NCBI RefSeq assembly: GCF_028613635.1
Contig: NZ_JAQRMY010000004.1
Location: 515,182-579,181, forward strand
From: Devosia sp. ZB163
GTDB taxonomy: Bacteria > Pseudomonadota > Alphaproteobacteria > Rhizobiales > Devosiaceae
Reading direction: 5' to 3'
DNA length: 64,000 nucleotides
Under the pieces are notes generated by a model, which was not told the DNA's origin, did not search any database, and worked only from the letters and a program-made list of their open reading frames with translations. Positions within the stretch are counted from its first letter, which is position 1. Each line of letters opens with the position of its first letter. A program made the position numbers and the translations under genes. Positions 8,118-16,566 of this stretch are shown here, one piece after another.

Positions 8118-8825
8118 TCACGCTGCGCGGGGCAGTGCGAGCATCCTGATTTCGTCAGCGACCATGGACTGCAGCGTCCACAGGTTGCGGTCGCGGATGC
8201 CGTGGGCGGCGAGGCGATCGACCGTGTTGTGGAGGTACTGCGCGCCCGAGCCCCAATGACCTGCGGCGCGGGCGAGGGTGCGAGCCACCTCGGGGTGCGG
8301 CAGCCTGCCGGCATAGTTGGCGCCGAGGGGCGAGACGACGAAGGCCAGCGCTTCCATCGGCCCGGTGTGCGTCTCCAGACGGATCCAGCGCGGCACGTTG
8401 GTCGGGCGGGCGTCGTCCGTCTCCCGGATCAGCAGGCGCGTGATCTGCTCCAGCGGATCTGCGTCGGGCAGCCGGTAAGCGAGGCCGGCGCAGGAGCCGC
8501 CGTGATCGAGCGCCATCATCAGCCCGGGCACTTCGCGGGTGCCGCGCCAGCGTGTCAGCCGCATGCAGAAGCGACGGTGCCAGCCACGCGCGAGGGTGGG
8601 GCGGGTTTCGAGGTGCTCGAGCTCGGGCTTCCAGATCAGCGAGCCATAGGCGAAGAGCCAGATCGGGCCGGCTGGACGTTGAGCGAGGACGCGCTCCGCC
8701 ATGTCGCGGAGTTCGTCGTTGGTCGGTTCGCGGGTGCCGGGCGGCGGGCCGGGATCGGGCTCGGTGCGCTCGACCAGGGCCACCAGTTCGGCGGTCAGGT
8801 CCATTTCGGGACGAATAGTGGGCAT
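8118..8825 (-). CDS. ChaC-like gamma-glutamylcyclotransferase
   Basis: The 235-residue protein has the ChaC signature: GPIWLFAYGSLIWKPE near residues 52-67 (YGSL binding loop), RFCMRLTRWRGTREVPGLMMALDHGG, and a later ETHTGPMEALAFVV strand. The family degrades glutathione to 5-oxoproline and Cys-Gly. AAGGAG seven bases before the ATG selects this start. In E. coli chaC lies beside the Ca/H antiporter chaA; here a ChaA-type gene is about 1.2 kb away, separated by two unrelated genes. Confidence 0.9.
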   Translation of the reverse strand: MPTIRPEMDLTAELVALVERTEPDPGPPPGTREPTNDELRDMAERVLAQRPAGPIWLFAYGSLIWKPELEHLETRPTLARGWHRRFCMRLTRWRGTREVPGLMMALDHGGSCAGLAYRLPDADPLEQITRLLIRETDDARPTNVPRWIRLETHTGPMEALAFVVSPLGANYAGRLPHPEVARTLARAAGHWGSGAQYLHNTVDRLAAHGIRDRNLWTLQSMVADEIRMLALPRAA

Positions 8826-8949
8826 CGTCCATCTCCTTGCGGGTGCCCCCCGCAGGATGGCGCGGGATATGACGGCCACGCGCCGCTGGATCAAGTGGAC
8901 TCGTGGTACGGAAATGGCTCCGGCTGCGCCAACGATGGGAGGTCGCTGC

Positions 8950-9408
8950 ATGCCTGAGACTTCAGCCGGCATCGTTTTGCATCGCCTCGGCGCGAGGGGG
9001 CGGGAGGTGCTGCTTGTCCATCCGGGGGGACCGTTCTGGGCCGGGAAGGATGTTGCGGCATGGTCCATTCCCAAGGGACTGATCGAGGCTGACGAGGATC
9101 GGGCGGCGGCGGCGAGGCGGGAGTTTGCCGAGGAGGTTGGGGTGCTTCCTGATGGTCCGCTCGTGCCGCTCGGGGAGTTTCGCATCTCTGGCAGCAAGAT
9201 GCTGATTGCTTTCGCTCTCGAAGGAGACTTCGACCCGGCCAACCTTACCTCGAACACGTTCGAACTCGAATGGCCGCCCCAGTCGGGGCATCGCCAGAGC
9301 TTTCCCGAAGTCGATCGGGCGGAGTGGTTCAGCCTGGATGAAGCGCGAGGCAAGCTCCACAAGGGTCAGCAACCGCTGGTGGATGCACTGGTTGGCCTTC
9401 TCGGGTAG
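8950..9408 (+). CDS. Nudix hydrolase
   Basis: The 152-residue protein contains a complete Nudix box, GLIEADEDRAAAARREF followed by AEEVGV, fitting G-x5-E-x7-RE-x2-EE-x-G. The family cleaves nucleoside diphosphates linked to another group. The start MPETSAGIVLHRLG and the SIPKG preceding the box resemble small NUDIX proteins acting on diadenosine polyphosphates or NTPs, but the substrate is not determined. GGGAGG precedes the ATG at good spacing. The next gene starts 51 bases on, so the two may be cotranscribed. Confidence 0.92.
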   Translation: MPETSAGIVLHRLGARGREVLLVHPGGPFWAGKDVAAWSIPKGLIEADEDRAAAARREFAEEVGVLPDGPLVPLGEFRISGSKMLIAFALEGDFDPANLTSNTFELEWPPQSGHRQSFPEVDRAEWFSLDEARGKLHKGQQPLVDALVGLLG

Positions 9409-9459
9409 TGGATTTGCGCCGTGTGTGGTGGCAAGAGGGCCGACACGGAGGGCGTGATC

Positions 9460-10008
9460 ATGCGGATAGCGGTGACGGGGACACACGGGAGCGGGAAGAC
9501 CACGCTCATCGAGGATTTCTGCATCGCAAACCCGCACTACGAGCACGTTGCGGAGCCCTATTGGCTGTTGGCGCAGCAGGGGGTGGTGTTCGCTGACGGG
9601 CCATCGGTGGCGGACCTCGAGGAGCAACTGAAGCAGAGCTGTTCGCTGATCCTCGAGACGAGCGAGACGAATGTGGTCTTCGACCGGTGTCCGCTGGATT
9701 TCCTCGCATATCTCGACGTGGTCAGCGCAGGGGAAGGCTTTGAGTGGAGCCCGGATGGCAAGCTTCTCGTGCGCATCGAGAAGGCACTCGCAAGCCTCGA
9801 TCGAGTGGTGTTCGTTCCGCTGAGGCGACCCGACGACATAACGGTTTCGATCGAGTTCCCCAAGCTCAGGCTGCGGGTGGATGCGCGGCTCAAGACGATG
9901 CTCCGCGAAGATGACCTGGGGCTTCTGGTCGATGGCCCGCAGGTCGTCGAGGTAGCGGGAGCTCGGCAGGAGCGGGTGGCGCGCCTTGGCCAGCTCGGCA
10001 TCGGCTGA
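9460..10008 (+). CDS. P-loop ATPase/kinase-like protein
   Basis: The 182-residue product starts with a Walker A motif, GTHGSGKTT, at residues 6-14. A probable lid or acceptor segment follows (ETNVVFDRCPLDFLAYLD), resembling nucleoside or small-molecule kinases and NadR-like ATPases. The DRCPLD strand resembles the DR(S) motif of deoxynucleoside kinases. The substrate is unknown. The chosen ATG has GGAGGG upstream and puts the P-loop at the usual distance from the N-terminus; an upstream in-frame start would add 13 unconvincing residues. Confidence 0.75.
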   Translation: MRIAVTGTHGSGKTTLIEDFCIANPHYEHVAEPYWLLAQQGVVFADGPSVADLEEQLKQSCSLILETSETNVVFDRCPLDFLAYLDVVSAGEGFEWSPDGKLLVRIEKALASLDRVVFVPLRRPDDITVSIEFPKLRLRVDARLKTMLREDDLGLLVDGPQVVEVAGARQERVARLGQLGIG

Positions 10009-10016
10009 TACCCGGC

Positions 10017-11144
10017 TTAGGGAACGGCGATCAGGAGCAGGAAGGCGACGAAGACGACGAGGTGGACCGCGCCGGTGAGGACCGTGGTTCGGCCGGTTCC
10101 GAAGCTGACGATGCTGATGGCGAGTGCGAGGACCAGCAGCACCATGTCGCCCGCCTTGAGACCAAGCGTCAGTTCGCTGCCGGTGAGGAGGCTGACGGCG
10201 GCCACGACCGGAATGGTCAGCCCGATGGTGGCGCAGGCTGAACCCAGCGCGATGTTGATGGCGCGCTGAAGGTCGTTGCCGAGAGCCGCGCGAACCGCCG
10301 ACACCATCTCGGGCATGAGCACCAGAGTCGCAATGAAGGCGCCGATGATCGCATCGAGCTGTCGAATGTGAAGGGCCTCGAGATTGGTTTCGAGGCCGGC
10401 GGCCAGGTGCTCGGCAAGCAGGACGATGCCGATCAGCCCGGCCATGAGCAGCGCAAAGCTCGCCACGAGGCCGCGGCCGGGGGGAACCGGCTCTTCGACT
10501 TGGGGGCTGGTCCGCTCTTCGACGAAGTCGTCGCGATGGCGCGTCATCTGCGCGAGGATGAACGTGCCATAGAGAAGCAGGCAGAGGAGGCTGACGAAGA
10601 CGAGTTGCAGGGTGGAATAGGTCCCGGTGCCGGTCAGCGTGAAATTGGGCATGATCAGGGTCAACGCCGACAGGGCCATGACTACGGCGAGCAGAGCGCT
10701 CGTCCCCTGGCGTTTCAGCTCCTGGTGCCCGTGCAGCCAGCCGCCGAGGGTAAGGCAGAGGCCGATGACGCCGCCGCAGACGATCATTACGGTCGAGAAC
10801 ACCGACTCGCGTGCGAGGGTGGGGTTTGGTTCACCGTGCAGCATCACGGCGACGATCACCGATACCTCGATGGCTGTGACGGCGAAGGTGAGGACCAGCG
10901 TGCCGTAGGGTTCGCCGACCCTGTGGGCGATTGCCTCGGCGTGGCGCAGTGCGACGAAGACGGTCCAGAACACGAGGCCGAGGAGCGCAATGCCCTGCAC
11001 GGCTTCAACGGCCAGTGGCGAGTGCATTCCGCCGGCGTCGAGGACCTGGAAGACGATACCGACGCAAAGCGCCACGACCGGCAGGATGACCCCGGCGTCG
11101 CGGAACCAGGGCGCCGGTTGTTTGATGCTGCTGGCGCTCGTCAT
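10017..11144 (-). CDS. chaA: ChaA-type calcium (sodium/potassium)/proton antiporter
   Basis: The 375-residue inner-membrane protein has about eleven hydrophobic segments arranged as two related halves. The CaCA exchanger repeats are visible: GEPYGTLVLTFAVTAIEVSVI in the first half and LPEMVSAVRAALGNDLQRAI followed by ALGSACATIGLT in the second. The acidic loop after the sixth segment (RHRDDFVEERTSPQVEE) is typical of ChaA. The family exchanges Ca2+ or monovalent cations for protons at high pH or salt. It is a single gene, convergent with the kinase-like gene. Confidence 0.92.
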   Translation of the reverse strand: MTSASSIKQPAPWFRDAGVILPVVALCVGIVFQVLDAGGMHSPLAVEAVQGIALLGLVFWTVFVALRHAEAIAHRVGEPYGTLVLTFAVTAIEVSVIVAVMLHGEPNPTLARESVFSTVMIVCGGVIGLCLTLGGWLHGHQELKRQGTSALLAVVMALSALTLIMPNFTLTGTGTYSTLQLVFVSLLCLLLYGTFILAQMTRHRDDFVEERTSPQVEEPVPPGRGLVASFALLMAGLIGIVLLAEHLAAGLETNLEALHIRQLDAIIGAFIATLVLMPEMVSAVRAALGNDLQRAINIALGSACATIGLTIPVVAAVSLLTGSELTLGLKAGDMVLLVLALAISIVSFGTGRTTVLTGAVHLVVFVAFLLLIAVP

Positions 11145-11255
11145 GTCGTTCCTCGGACTGGAACTTCGGGCAACATCGTCAATGCAGGTGGCGCTCAGTT
11201 TCGGTTAGGCCCAAGGCTCACTGCAAGTACCGGCGAGGCGCTATGGCGTGCGGCG

Positions 11256-11606
11256 TCAGTCCGGCGCGTCAGCGAAGACGAGCGGTTCGGTGGACTTGCT
11301 GAAGGTCTCGAGCTTTTGCGATTTCTGATCTTCGGAGAGACCGGATTCGGCGGCGACCGTCTGGCAGTAGCTGGCGACTAGGTTGTCGAGGATGATGTCC
11401 TCGGGGACGCCGGCCTGCTTGAGATCGAAGATGGCGGCCTCGACGGCATTGGGCGCCTGAAGGTCGATGCCGGGCGTCAGCACCTTGGCGACGCTCGCCG
11501 AGGTTGCGGCGTTGTCGATCTGTGCCGGGATCGGGCATTCGAGGGCGAGGGCCGGCGCGGCCAGGGTGAGCAAGGCAAGTCCGGCTAGGGGCAGGGGGCG
11601 CATCAT
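11256..11606 (-). CDS. Small secreted protein of unknown function
   Basis: The 116-residue protein begins MMRPLPLAGLALLTLAAPALA, a clear signal peptide, leaving about 95 periplasmic residues with two cysteines (near the mature N-terminus and in SYCQTV). The motif EAAIFDLKQAGVPEDIILDNLVASYCQTVA looks helical. No family was recognised. AGGAGA six bases before the first of two adjacent ATGs supports the start. Confidence 0.7.
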   Translation of the reverse strand: MMRPLPLAGLALLTLAAPALALECPIPAQIDNAATSASVAKVLTPGIDLQAPNAVEAAIFDLKQAGVPEDIILDNLVASYCQTVAAESGLSEDQKSQKLETFSKSTEPLVFADAPD

Positions 11607-11761
11607 GGCTCGTCTCCTACGGCCGCCTCTGGCGGACCGGCGCTGGTGGGCTGGCCGAGTGAACAGCGAAAGCGTTGATCGTTCGCGGTGCGGGAGGGAG
11701 CAACTGATAGTCGAATGCCGAGCTTGATTTAGGCGAATTGTGGCGGGCCGCTCCATGCATG

Positions 11762-11789
11762 TGTCCCCGGGTCGATCCCCGGGGATGAC
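11762..11789. repeat. REP-like palindromic unit
   Basis: The unit tGTCCCCGG ... CCGGGGATGAC is a GC hairpin with the GATGAC tail also seen in the three units near 61.1-61.2 kb. It lies between a secreted-protein gene and the cold-shock gene. It is probably a dispersed intergenic repeat. Confidence 0.5.
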
Positions 11790-11866
11790 GGCGGATGAAG
11801 GGTGAGCGGTGCGTGGGCCTGGGTCCTGTGCATTGCGATTCGCCCAAGGGGTGATGCCCGGACGCG

Positions 11867-11898
11867 AAAAGGCCACGGACCGGTGTCGGTCCGTGGCC
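11867..11898 (-). terminator. Rho-independent terminator of the cold-shock gene
   Basis: GGCCACGGACC and GGTCCGTGGCC are perfect 11-bp arms around a six-base loop. Read on the minus strand, the stem is followed by TTTT, 31 bases after the cold-shock stop codon. Confidence 0.9.
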
Positions 11899-11928
11899 TC
11901 AAAGAGCAGGTGCGCTGTGGCGCGAGGC

Positions 11929-12135
11929 TTAGAGCAGCGACAGGTTGGTCGCCGAGACCTTGCCGTCACGGCCGGTCTGGAGCTCGTAGCTCACCTTCTG
12001 GCCCTCGTTGAGGGTCGACAGGCCCGAGCGCTCTACGGCGCTGATGTGGACGAATGCGTCCTTGCTGCCATCGTTGGGCTGGATGAAGCCGAAACCCTTG
12101 GTGGTGTTGAAGAACTTGACGGTGCCTTCGATCAT
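11929..12135 (-). CDS. CspA family cold-shock protein
   Basis: The 68-residue protein carries both RNA-binding motifs, KGFGFIQ (RNP1) and DAFVHISAVE (RNP2), in the order of the CspA fold. It binds single-stranded nucleic acid and acts as an RNA chaperone. The alphaproteobacterial start MIEGTVKFFNTTKGFGFIQP is typical. AAAGG lies about 11 bases before the ATG. The upstream leader contains two small hairpins, listed separately, which fits leader-mediated control of csp genes. Confidence 0.96.
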   Translation of the reverse strand: MIEGTVKFFNTTKGFGFIQPNDGSKDAFVHISAVERSGLSTLNEGQKVSYELQTGRDGKVSATNLSLL

Positions 12136-12160
12136 GTGAGGCGCCTTTCCTGATATGTGG

Positions 12161-12201
12161 GTCGCAAACGCGACACCCGTTCCCAACTGGCAACATGCCA
12201 G
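12161..12201 (-). promoter_or_regulatory. Structured 5' leader of the cold-shock gene
   Basis: Two small hairpins lie in the leader: GTCGC/GCGAC with an AAAC loop at 12161-12174, and CTGGCA/TGCCAG at 12187-12201. Cold-shock mRNAs often have structured leaders; the role here is inferred. The transcription start is unknown. Confidence 0.3.
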
Positions 12202-12357
12202 CCCGGCCTAAACGTTCACGATATCAAGGAGTTCCGCGGGCCAGGGCCCAAAGGTATCGAGTGACAGCGAAGCGTATTTCTGTCTTTGGCCAGCTCTTGC
12301 GCCAATTGCAAGGCAAATCTACCGCTTGCGGCCCGATGGCGCAGCCGCGGACGATGC

Positions 12358-12681
12358 TCAGCGGGTATCGGAGCGACGCCGGCGACGCCGCGGAGTCCAG
12401 CCGGGAGGGGGCGGTGGCGGCACGAATGTGTTCGCGGCGTCGAACTCCTTCTGCCGGCGGCGCAGGTAGGCCCCGAGCCAGGCGCCGGCAGCGGCGAGGG
12501 CCGTCGGCAGGATCAGCATCGCCAGACCGTATCCGTCCATCACGTTGAACCAGCCGCCCAGCCAGGCCACGAAGAGTTGCATGGCGCAGACAGTGACGGC
12601 GAGCGCGTAACTGTGCGTGGCAAGAAAGCCGCAGAACAGACAGGCCGCAGCGATTTGCAGTGCGTTGACCCAGAAGTACAT
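12358..12681 (-). CDS. Small three-helix membrane protein of unknown function
   Basis: The 107-residue protein has three hydrophobic segments at about residues 4-21, 25-46 and 50-72, followed by a basic and proline-rich tail (VPPPPPPGWTPRRRRRR), probably cytoplasmic. No family was recognised. AGGGGG sits six bases before the ATG, and no longer ORF competes on the other strand. It could be a small holin-like or scaffolding membrane protein, but this is not supported by a specific motif. Confidence 0.55.
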   Translation of the reverse strand: MYFWVNALQIAAACLFCGFLATHSYALAVTVCAMQLFVAWLGGWFNVMDGYGLAMLILPTALAAAGAWLGAYLRRRQKEFDAANTFVPPPPPPGWTPRRRRRRSDTR

Positions 12682-12829
12682 GATTGCCCCCTAGGGCATC
12701 GTTACTCAGTGAGAGGGGAGCTCGCAAGATTGTTTCAAAACAACCGCTGAATACGCAAATGTGGCCGTCGCGAGTGACCGCATCCGGCGCGAAGCGGACG
12801 GAGAGGTGCGGATTTCCTTGAAGCGGCTA

Positions 12830-14713
12830 TCAGGTCGCCCGCCGGATGTCCTTCTTCAGGGCTGCGATGCGGAAGATGGCGTTGGCGGCGCCGTAGCCTC
12901 GGTAGCCGCGTCTCTCGATGACTTCGAAGAAGAAGCCCTCGCCGAAGGTCGTGCTGTAGAGCTGCAGGTACTCGCCGTGATCATCGCGGTCGTAGAGGAT
13001 GTTGTGCGATCGCAGCCGCTCGGTGAACTCGGGCTCGAGGCCGAAGCGAGCCTCTACGTCGTCGTAGTAGTTGGGCGATATCCGCAGCGACCGGAAGCCG
13101 TTTGCCTCGAGCGCAGTTGCGCTGGCGAAGATGTCGCTGCTGGCGAAGGCGATGTGCTGGACTGCCGAACCTAGCTTCTCGGCCAGGAAGTGGCCGGCAA
13201 GCGTGGCGTTGTTCTCGGCCCCGTTCATGGTGATGCGAAGGGTCCCGGACGCGTTCTCGATCACCTGGCTGCGGACGACGCCGGAGGGATCCACGATGTC
13301 CACTACCGGGGTTTTGTCAGCTCGGAAGATGGAAGTGTAGAACAGCAGCCATGTCGGCATCTGGTCGTACGGGACGGTCTGCGCCAGGTGATCGACGCTC
13401 TTCAGGCCTGCCGGTCGGGGCAGCTCCTCGAAGTCGAGGCCGATCGGATCGAAGTCGATCTGGTGGAAGCGACCCAGGTTGCTGGCGTCATCGACGAGGT
13501 AGATCAGGCTTCCGCCGATGCCGCGAATTGCGGGAATTTCCAGTTCACCGGGGGCGACGGGTTGCCTGAACGGCTCGGCGCCGAGCGCAAGTGCCCGTGC
13601 CAAGGCAGCATTGGCATCGTCGACGACGAGGGCGACGGCGTAAGCCGACGTTCCGTGCGCCTTGAAAGCCGCATGGGCATAGCCGGAGCTCTCGGTGTTG
13701 ATGATGATCCGGATATCGCCCTGCTGGAAGAGGGCGACCTTCTTAGAACGGTGCTCGGCGAGCCTCGTGAAGCCCAGAGTCGTCAGCAGCACGCCGAGGT
13801 TGAGCGCATCGGCCTCGTCGGCGGAGAACTCCACGAACGCAACGCCCTTAACGTCGATACGGTCCGGGATCGCTTCGATCTGCGAGGTTCCAGCCCCCGT
13901 CAGGCGGCGGACGCGGTCGCCGAGGTAGATAAGGGAGCGATGACCGTCCGCCGCAATGGATTGCGCGGAGCCGCCGCGGAACTGGTCGTTGAAGATCTCG
14001 AGCGAGAAATAGCCGTCATAGCCGGTGTCGGCCACGGCCGCGGTGAAGTCGACCACGGGCAGGTCGCCCTCGCCGGGCATGTTGCGGAAGTGGCGACTCC
14101 AGTACAGCAGGTCCATGTCGATCTGGGGGGCATCGGCCAGTTGGACGATGAAGAGCTTCTCCTTGGGGATCGAGCGGATCGAGTTGATGTCGATGCGGCG
14201 AGACAGACTGTGGAAACTGTCGAGCACGAGGCCGATGGCCGGATGGTCGGCCCGGCGCACGATCTCCCAGGCGTCGCGGTGATCGTTGATGTGCTTGCCC
14301 CATGCCAGGGCTTCGTAGCCGACGCGCAAGCCGCGCTTCTGGGCGCGTTCGCCGAGTTCCCTGAAGTCGTCGGCCGCCCTATCGATGCCGCCGAGCGCCA
14401 GGGTCGAGACGTTCGAGCACACGAGAAGCAGGTCGGTGCCCAGTTCCTGCATGATGTCGAACTTGCGTTCCGCTCGATCGAAGGTCCTCTGCCGGTGCGA
14501 GGCCGGCATGCCCTCGAAGTCGCGGAACGGCTGGAACAGGCTGATCTCCAGCCCGCTGTCGCGAACCATCCTGCCGACGTCTGCCGGGCTGCCGTCGAAG
14601 GCGAGGAAATCGTTCTCGAATATCTCGACGCCATTGAAGCCGGCCCGGGCGATGGCCGAGAGCTTGTCGGGGAGTTCGCCACTGATCGAGACCGTGGCAA
14701 TCGAGGTCTTCAT
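12830..14713 (-). CDS. quiC: 3-Dehydroshikimate dehydratase fused to a 4-hydroxyphenylpyruvate dioxygenase-like domain
   Basis: This 627-residue protein converts 3-dehydroshikimate to protocatechuate. Residues 1 to about 270 form a xylose-isomerase-like TIM barrel; the metal ligands of the family are visible as Glu in GYEALAWG, Asp in GLVLDSFHS, Gln in IVQLADAP and Glu in FSLEIFND. From about residue 290 a two-module VOC region resembles HPPD and keeps a full iron triad: His in VDHLAQTV, His in VQHIAFAS and Glu in FFFEVIERR. The same fusion is known in Pseudomonas QuiC1. GGAGGGG before the ATG fixes the start. A palindrome shared with the TetR and TRAP promoters lies just upstream. Its product feeds PcaGH in the same locus. 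Confidence 0.92.
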   Translation of the reverse strand: MKTSIATVSISGELPDKLSAIARAGFNGVEIFENDFLAFDGSPADVGRMVRDSGLEISLFQPFRDFEGMPASHRQRTFDRAERKFDIMQELGTDLLLVCSNVSTLALGGIDRAADDFRELGERAQKRGLRVGYEALAWGKHINDHRDAWEIVRRADHPAIGLVLDSFHSLSRRIDINSIRSIPKEKLFIVQLADAPQIDMDLLYWSRHFRNMPGEGDLPVVDFTAAVADTGYDGYFSLEIFNDQFRGGSAQSIAADGHRSLIYLGDRVRRLTGAGTSQIEAIPDRIDVKGVAFVEFSADEADALNLGVLLTTLGFTRLAEHRSKKVALFQQGDIRIIINTESSGYAHAAFKAHGTSAYAVALVVDDANAALARALALGAEPFRQPVAPGELEIPAIRGIGGSLIYLVDDASNLGRFHQIDFDPIGLDFEELPRPAGLKSVDHLAQTVPYDQMPTWLLFYTSIFRADKTPVVDIVDPSGVVRSQVIENASGTLRITMNGAENNATLAGHFLAEKLGSAVQHIAFASSDIFASATALEANGFRSLRISPNYYDDVEARFGLEPEFTERLRSHNILYDRDDHGEYLQLYSTTFGEGFFFEVIERRGYRGYGAANAIFRIAALKKDIRRAT

Positions 14714-14725
14714 CGTCCCCTCCGA

Positions 14726-14745
14726 TAAACGAACTAGTTCGTACA
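14726..14745. promoter_or_regulatory. Candidate TetR operator A (quiC promoter)
   Basis: TAAACGAACTAGTTCGTACA contains the perfect 14-bp palindrome ACGAACTAGTTCGT. It lies 12 bases upstream of the quiC start codon. It matches sites upstream of the dehydrogenase/tetR pair and of the TRAP operon. Confidence 0.75.
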
Positions 14746-14793
14746 TAATCGGTAGAGGCCGATCGGGTTGCGGTCAAGTCGACCGTGCCGGGG

Positions 14794-15480
14794 CTATTCC
14801 TTGGGCAGCTTCTCCGGTCGCACGACGTAGCGCAGCACCATGTCGACCGAGTTGCGCTTCAGCGAGGCCTGGGCTTTGGCGGTACTGAGGTCGCGGCCGA
14901 AGAGCTTTGAGAACGTGGCGCGGTTCGAGACATTGAAGAAGCACAGCGCGCTCACCTGCCAGTGCAACTCGATCGGGTCGAGCCCGGTGCGGAACAGCCC
15001 CTCCTTGACCCCGCGCTCGTAGAGCGCCTCGATCGTGCCGATGGCGGTGACGTTGAGCTGGCGGATGACCTTCGACTTCTCGAGATACTCGGCGTGGTGG
15101 ATGTTCTCGATCATCACCATGCGGATGAAATCCTCATGCTTGTGGTGATGGTCGAAGGTGAACTCCACCAGCCTGCGCAAGGCATCGAGCGGCGACAGCC
15201 CGTCGATATCGAGCTTGGCCTCGCCTTCGCGCACCTTGCGATAGGCGTTCTCGAGCACGGCGAGGTAGAGCCCCTCCTTGTCCCCGAAGTAGTAGTAGAT
15301 CATCCGCTTGGACGAACGAGTGCGCGCGGCGATCTCGTCAATGCGCGCGCCCGACAGGCCGTTCAGCGCGAACTCCTCCGAGGCGACCTCGATGATGTTG
15401 TGGCGCGTGCCTTCGGGGTCCTGAGTGCGCACCTGCGCCTTGTCCGCCTGCGCTTCGGATCCTGCCGTCTTGGCCGCCAT
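14794..15480 (-). CDS. TetR family transcriptional regulator
   Basis: The 228-residue protein has a TetR helix-turn-helix at about residues 24-70: HNIIEVASEEFALNGLSGARIDEIAARTRSSKRMIYYYFGDKEGLYLAVLE. The C-terminal part, with HHHKHEDFIRMVMIENIHHAEY and HWQVSALCFFNVSNRATFS, matches the TetR C-domain common in aromatic-catabolism regulators. It lies between quiC and the divergent dehydrogenase gene. Three copies of one palindrome flank its targets and itself, so it probably represses the locus and is released by a pathway intermediate. That link is inferred from site placement. Confidence 0.92.
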   Translation of the reverse strand: MAAKTAGSEAQADKAQVRTQDPEGTRHNIIEVASEEFALNGLSGARIDEIAARTRSSKRMIYYYFGDKEGLYLAVLENAYRKVREGEAKLDIDGLSPLDALRRLVEFTFDHHHKHEDFIRMVMIENIHHAEYLEKSKVIRQLNVTAIGTIEALYERGVKEGLFRTGLDPIELHWQVSALCFFNVSNRATFSKLFGRDLSTAKAQASLKRNSVDMVLRYVVRPEKLPKE

Positions 15481-15518
15481 GCGTCCTGCTCCCCGTCCCT
15501 CCCGGGGGAGAGATTGAC

Positions 15519-15538
15519 TAAACTAACCAGTTCGTACA
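15519..15538. promoter_or_regulatory. Candidate TetR operator B (tetR/dehydrogenase divergent promoter)
   Basis: TAAACTAACCAGTTCGTACA matches operator A at 18 of 20 positions and site C (read in the opposite orientation) less fully. One half-site (GTTCGTACA) is perfect and the other degenerate. It lies 38 bases upstream of the tetR start. Confidence 0.7.
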
Positions 15539-15642
15539 TCTATGTATGCGTACGTGACGCGACCATTATCGGCGGGCTGGGGCGAATGACAAGAGACGCC
15601 GCCGGTTGTGCAGGGTTCGTTCGTGGCGGCTTGGAGACGATC

Positions 15643-16563
15643 GTGACTGCAGCCAGTGTCGAGTCCGCCCGCCGGTACCTTGCCGGAGCGGTTGCGGCGC
15701 GCCGGAAGGATGTCGCCGGACTGGAGCGCAAGCTCGTCGTGGGACTCGTCGGCCGCGGCATCCAGGCTTCGCGAACGCCGCGCATGCACGAGCTGGAGGG
15801 CGGCCGGATCGGGCTGGACTACGCCTACCTGCTGATCGATTTCGATACGCTGGGTCTCGCCGATTCCGATCTCGCCGCGATCATCGAAACTGCCGAGGCG
15901 CTCGGCTTTGCCGGCCTCAACGTCACCTTTCCATTCAAGCAGGCCATTCTGCCGCTGCTCGATGACCTGGCGCCGGAAGCCGCCGCCATCGGCGCGGTCA
16001 ACACGGTGGTGCTGTCGCGCGGCCGGCGCACCGGCCACAACACCGACTGCTGGGGCTTTGCCGAGAGCTTTCGCGAGGGGCTCGCCGGGGTCGACCTCGA
16101 CACTGTCGTGCAGTTCGGGGCAGGCGGAGCAGGGGCAGCCGTGGGGCATGCGCTGCTTTCGCTGGGCGTGAAGCAACTGACGCTCTGCGAGACCGACATC
16201 GCCAGGGCGCGGCAACTCGCCGAACGCCTTTCGGAGCGCTTCGCCGTCTCCGTCCTGACCGAACCGGATGTGGTGCGGGCGCTGGGGCAGGCGTCCGGCA
16301 TCGTCAACACCACGCCCGTCGGCATGGACAAGTTCCCCGGCCTGCCGTTCGACGAGGCCATGCTGCGGCCGGACCACTGGATCGCCGAGATCATCTACTT
16401 CCCGCCCGAAACCCCACTGCTGCGCCGGGCAGGTGCGCTGGGCTGCCGAACCCTCGCCGGCACCGGAATGGCCGTCTACCAAGCTGTGAAGGCCTTCGAG
16501 CTCTTCACCGGCATTCCACCCGACCGCGCCGCGATGACCGAGCACTTCCGCACCGCGGCCTGA
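15643..16563 (+). CDS. Shikimate/quinate dehydrogenase (AroE family), probably catabolic
   Basis: The 306-residue protein has the AroE substrate domain (GIQASRTPRMHE, NVTFPFKQAI with the catalytic Lys, GAVNTVV and GHNTDCWGF with the Asp partner) and a nucleotide domain with GAGGAGAAV. The usual NADP-binding NRT motif is replaced by CETD, an acidic end to the second strand that favours NAD+, as in catabolic quinate/shikimate dehydrogenases. The GTG start has GGAG six bases upstream; an ATG 57 bases earlier is the alternative. It would oxidise shikimate to 3-dehydroshikimate or quinate to 3-dehydroquinate. The gene is divergent from tetR behind operator B. Confidence 0.88.
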   Translation: MTAASVESARRYLAGAVAARRKDVAGLERKLVVGLVGRGIQASRTPRMHELEGGRIGLDYAYLLIDFDTLGLADSDLAAIIETAEALGFAGLNVTFPFKQAILPLLDDLAPEAAAIGAVNTVVLSRGRRTGHNTDCWGFAESFREGLAGVDLDTVVQFGAGGAGAAVGHALLSLGVKQLTLCETDIARARQLAERLSERFAVSVLTEPDVVRALGQASGIVNTTPVGMDKFPGLPFDEAMLRPDHWIAEIIYFPPETPLLRRAGALGCRTLAGTGMAVYQAVKAFELFTGIPPDRAAMTEHFRTAA

Positions 16564-16566
16564 CCC

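Noticed and set aside
8118-9362. 414-residue version of the ChaC-like protein
   Set aside because: The extra N-terminal part is antisense to the Nudix gene; AAGGAG selects the start at 8825.
14962-15642. Long upstream extension of the AroE-like reading frame
   Set aside because: It runs antisense through tetR; the GTG with a ribosome site and the family length support a start at 15643.
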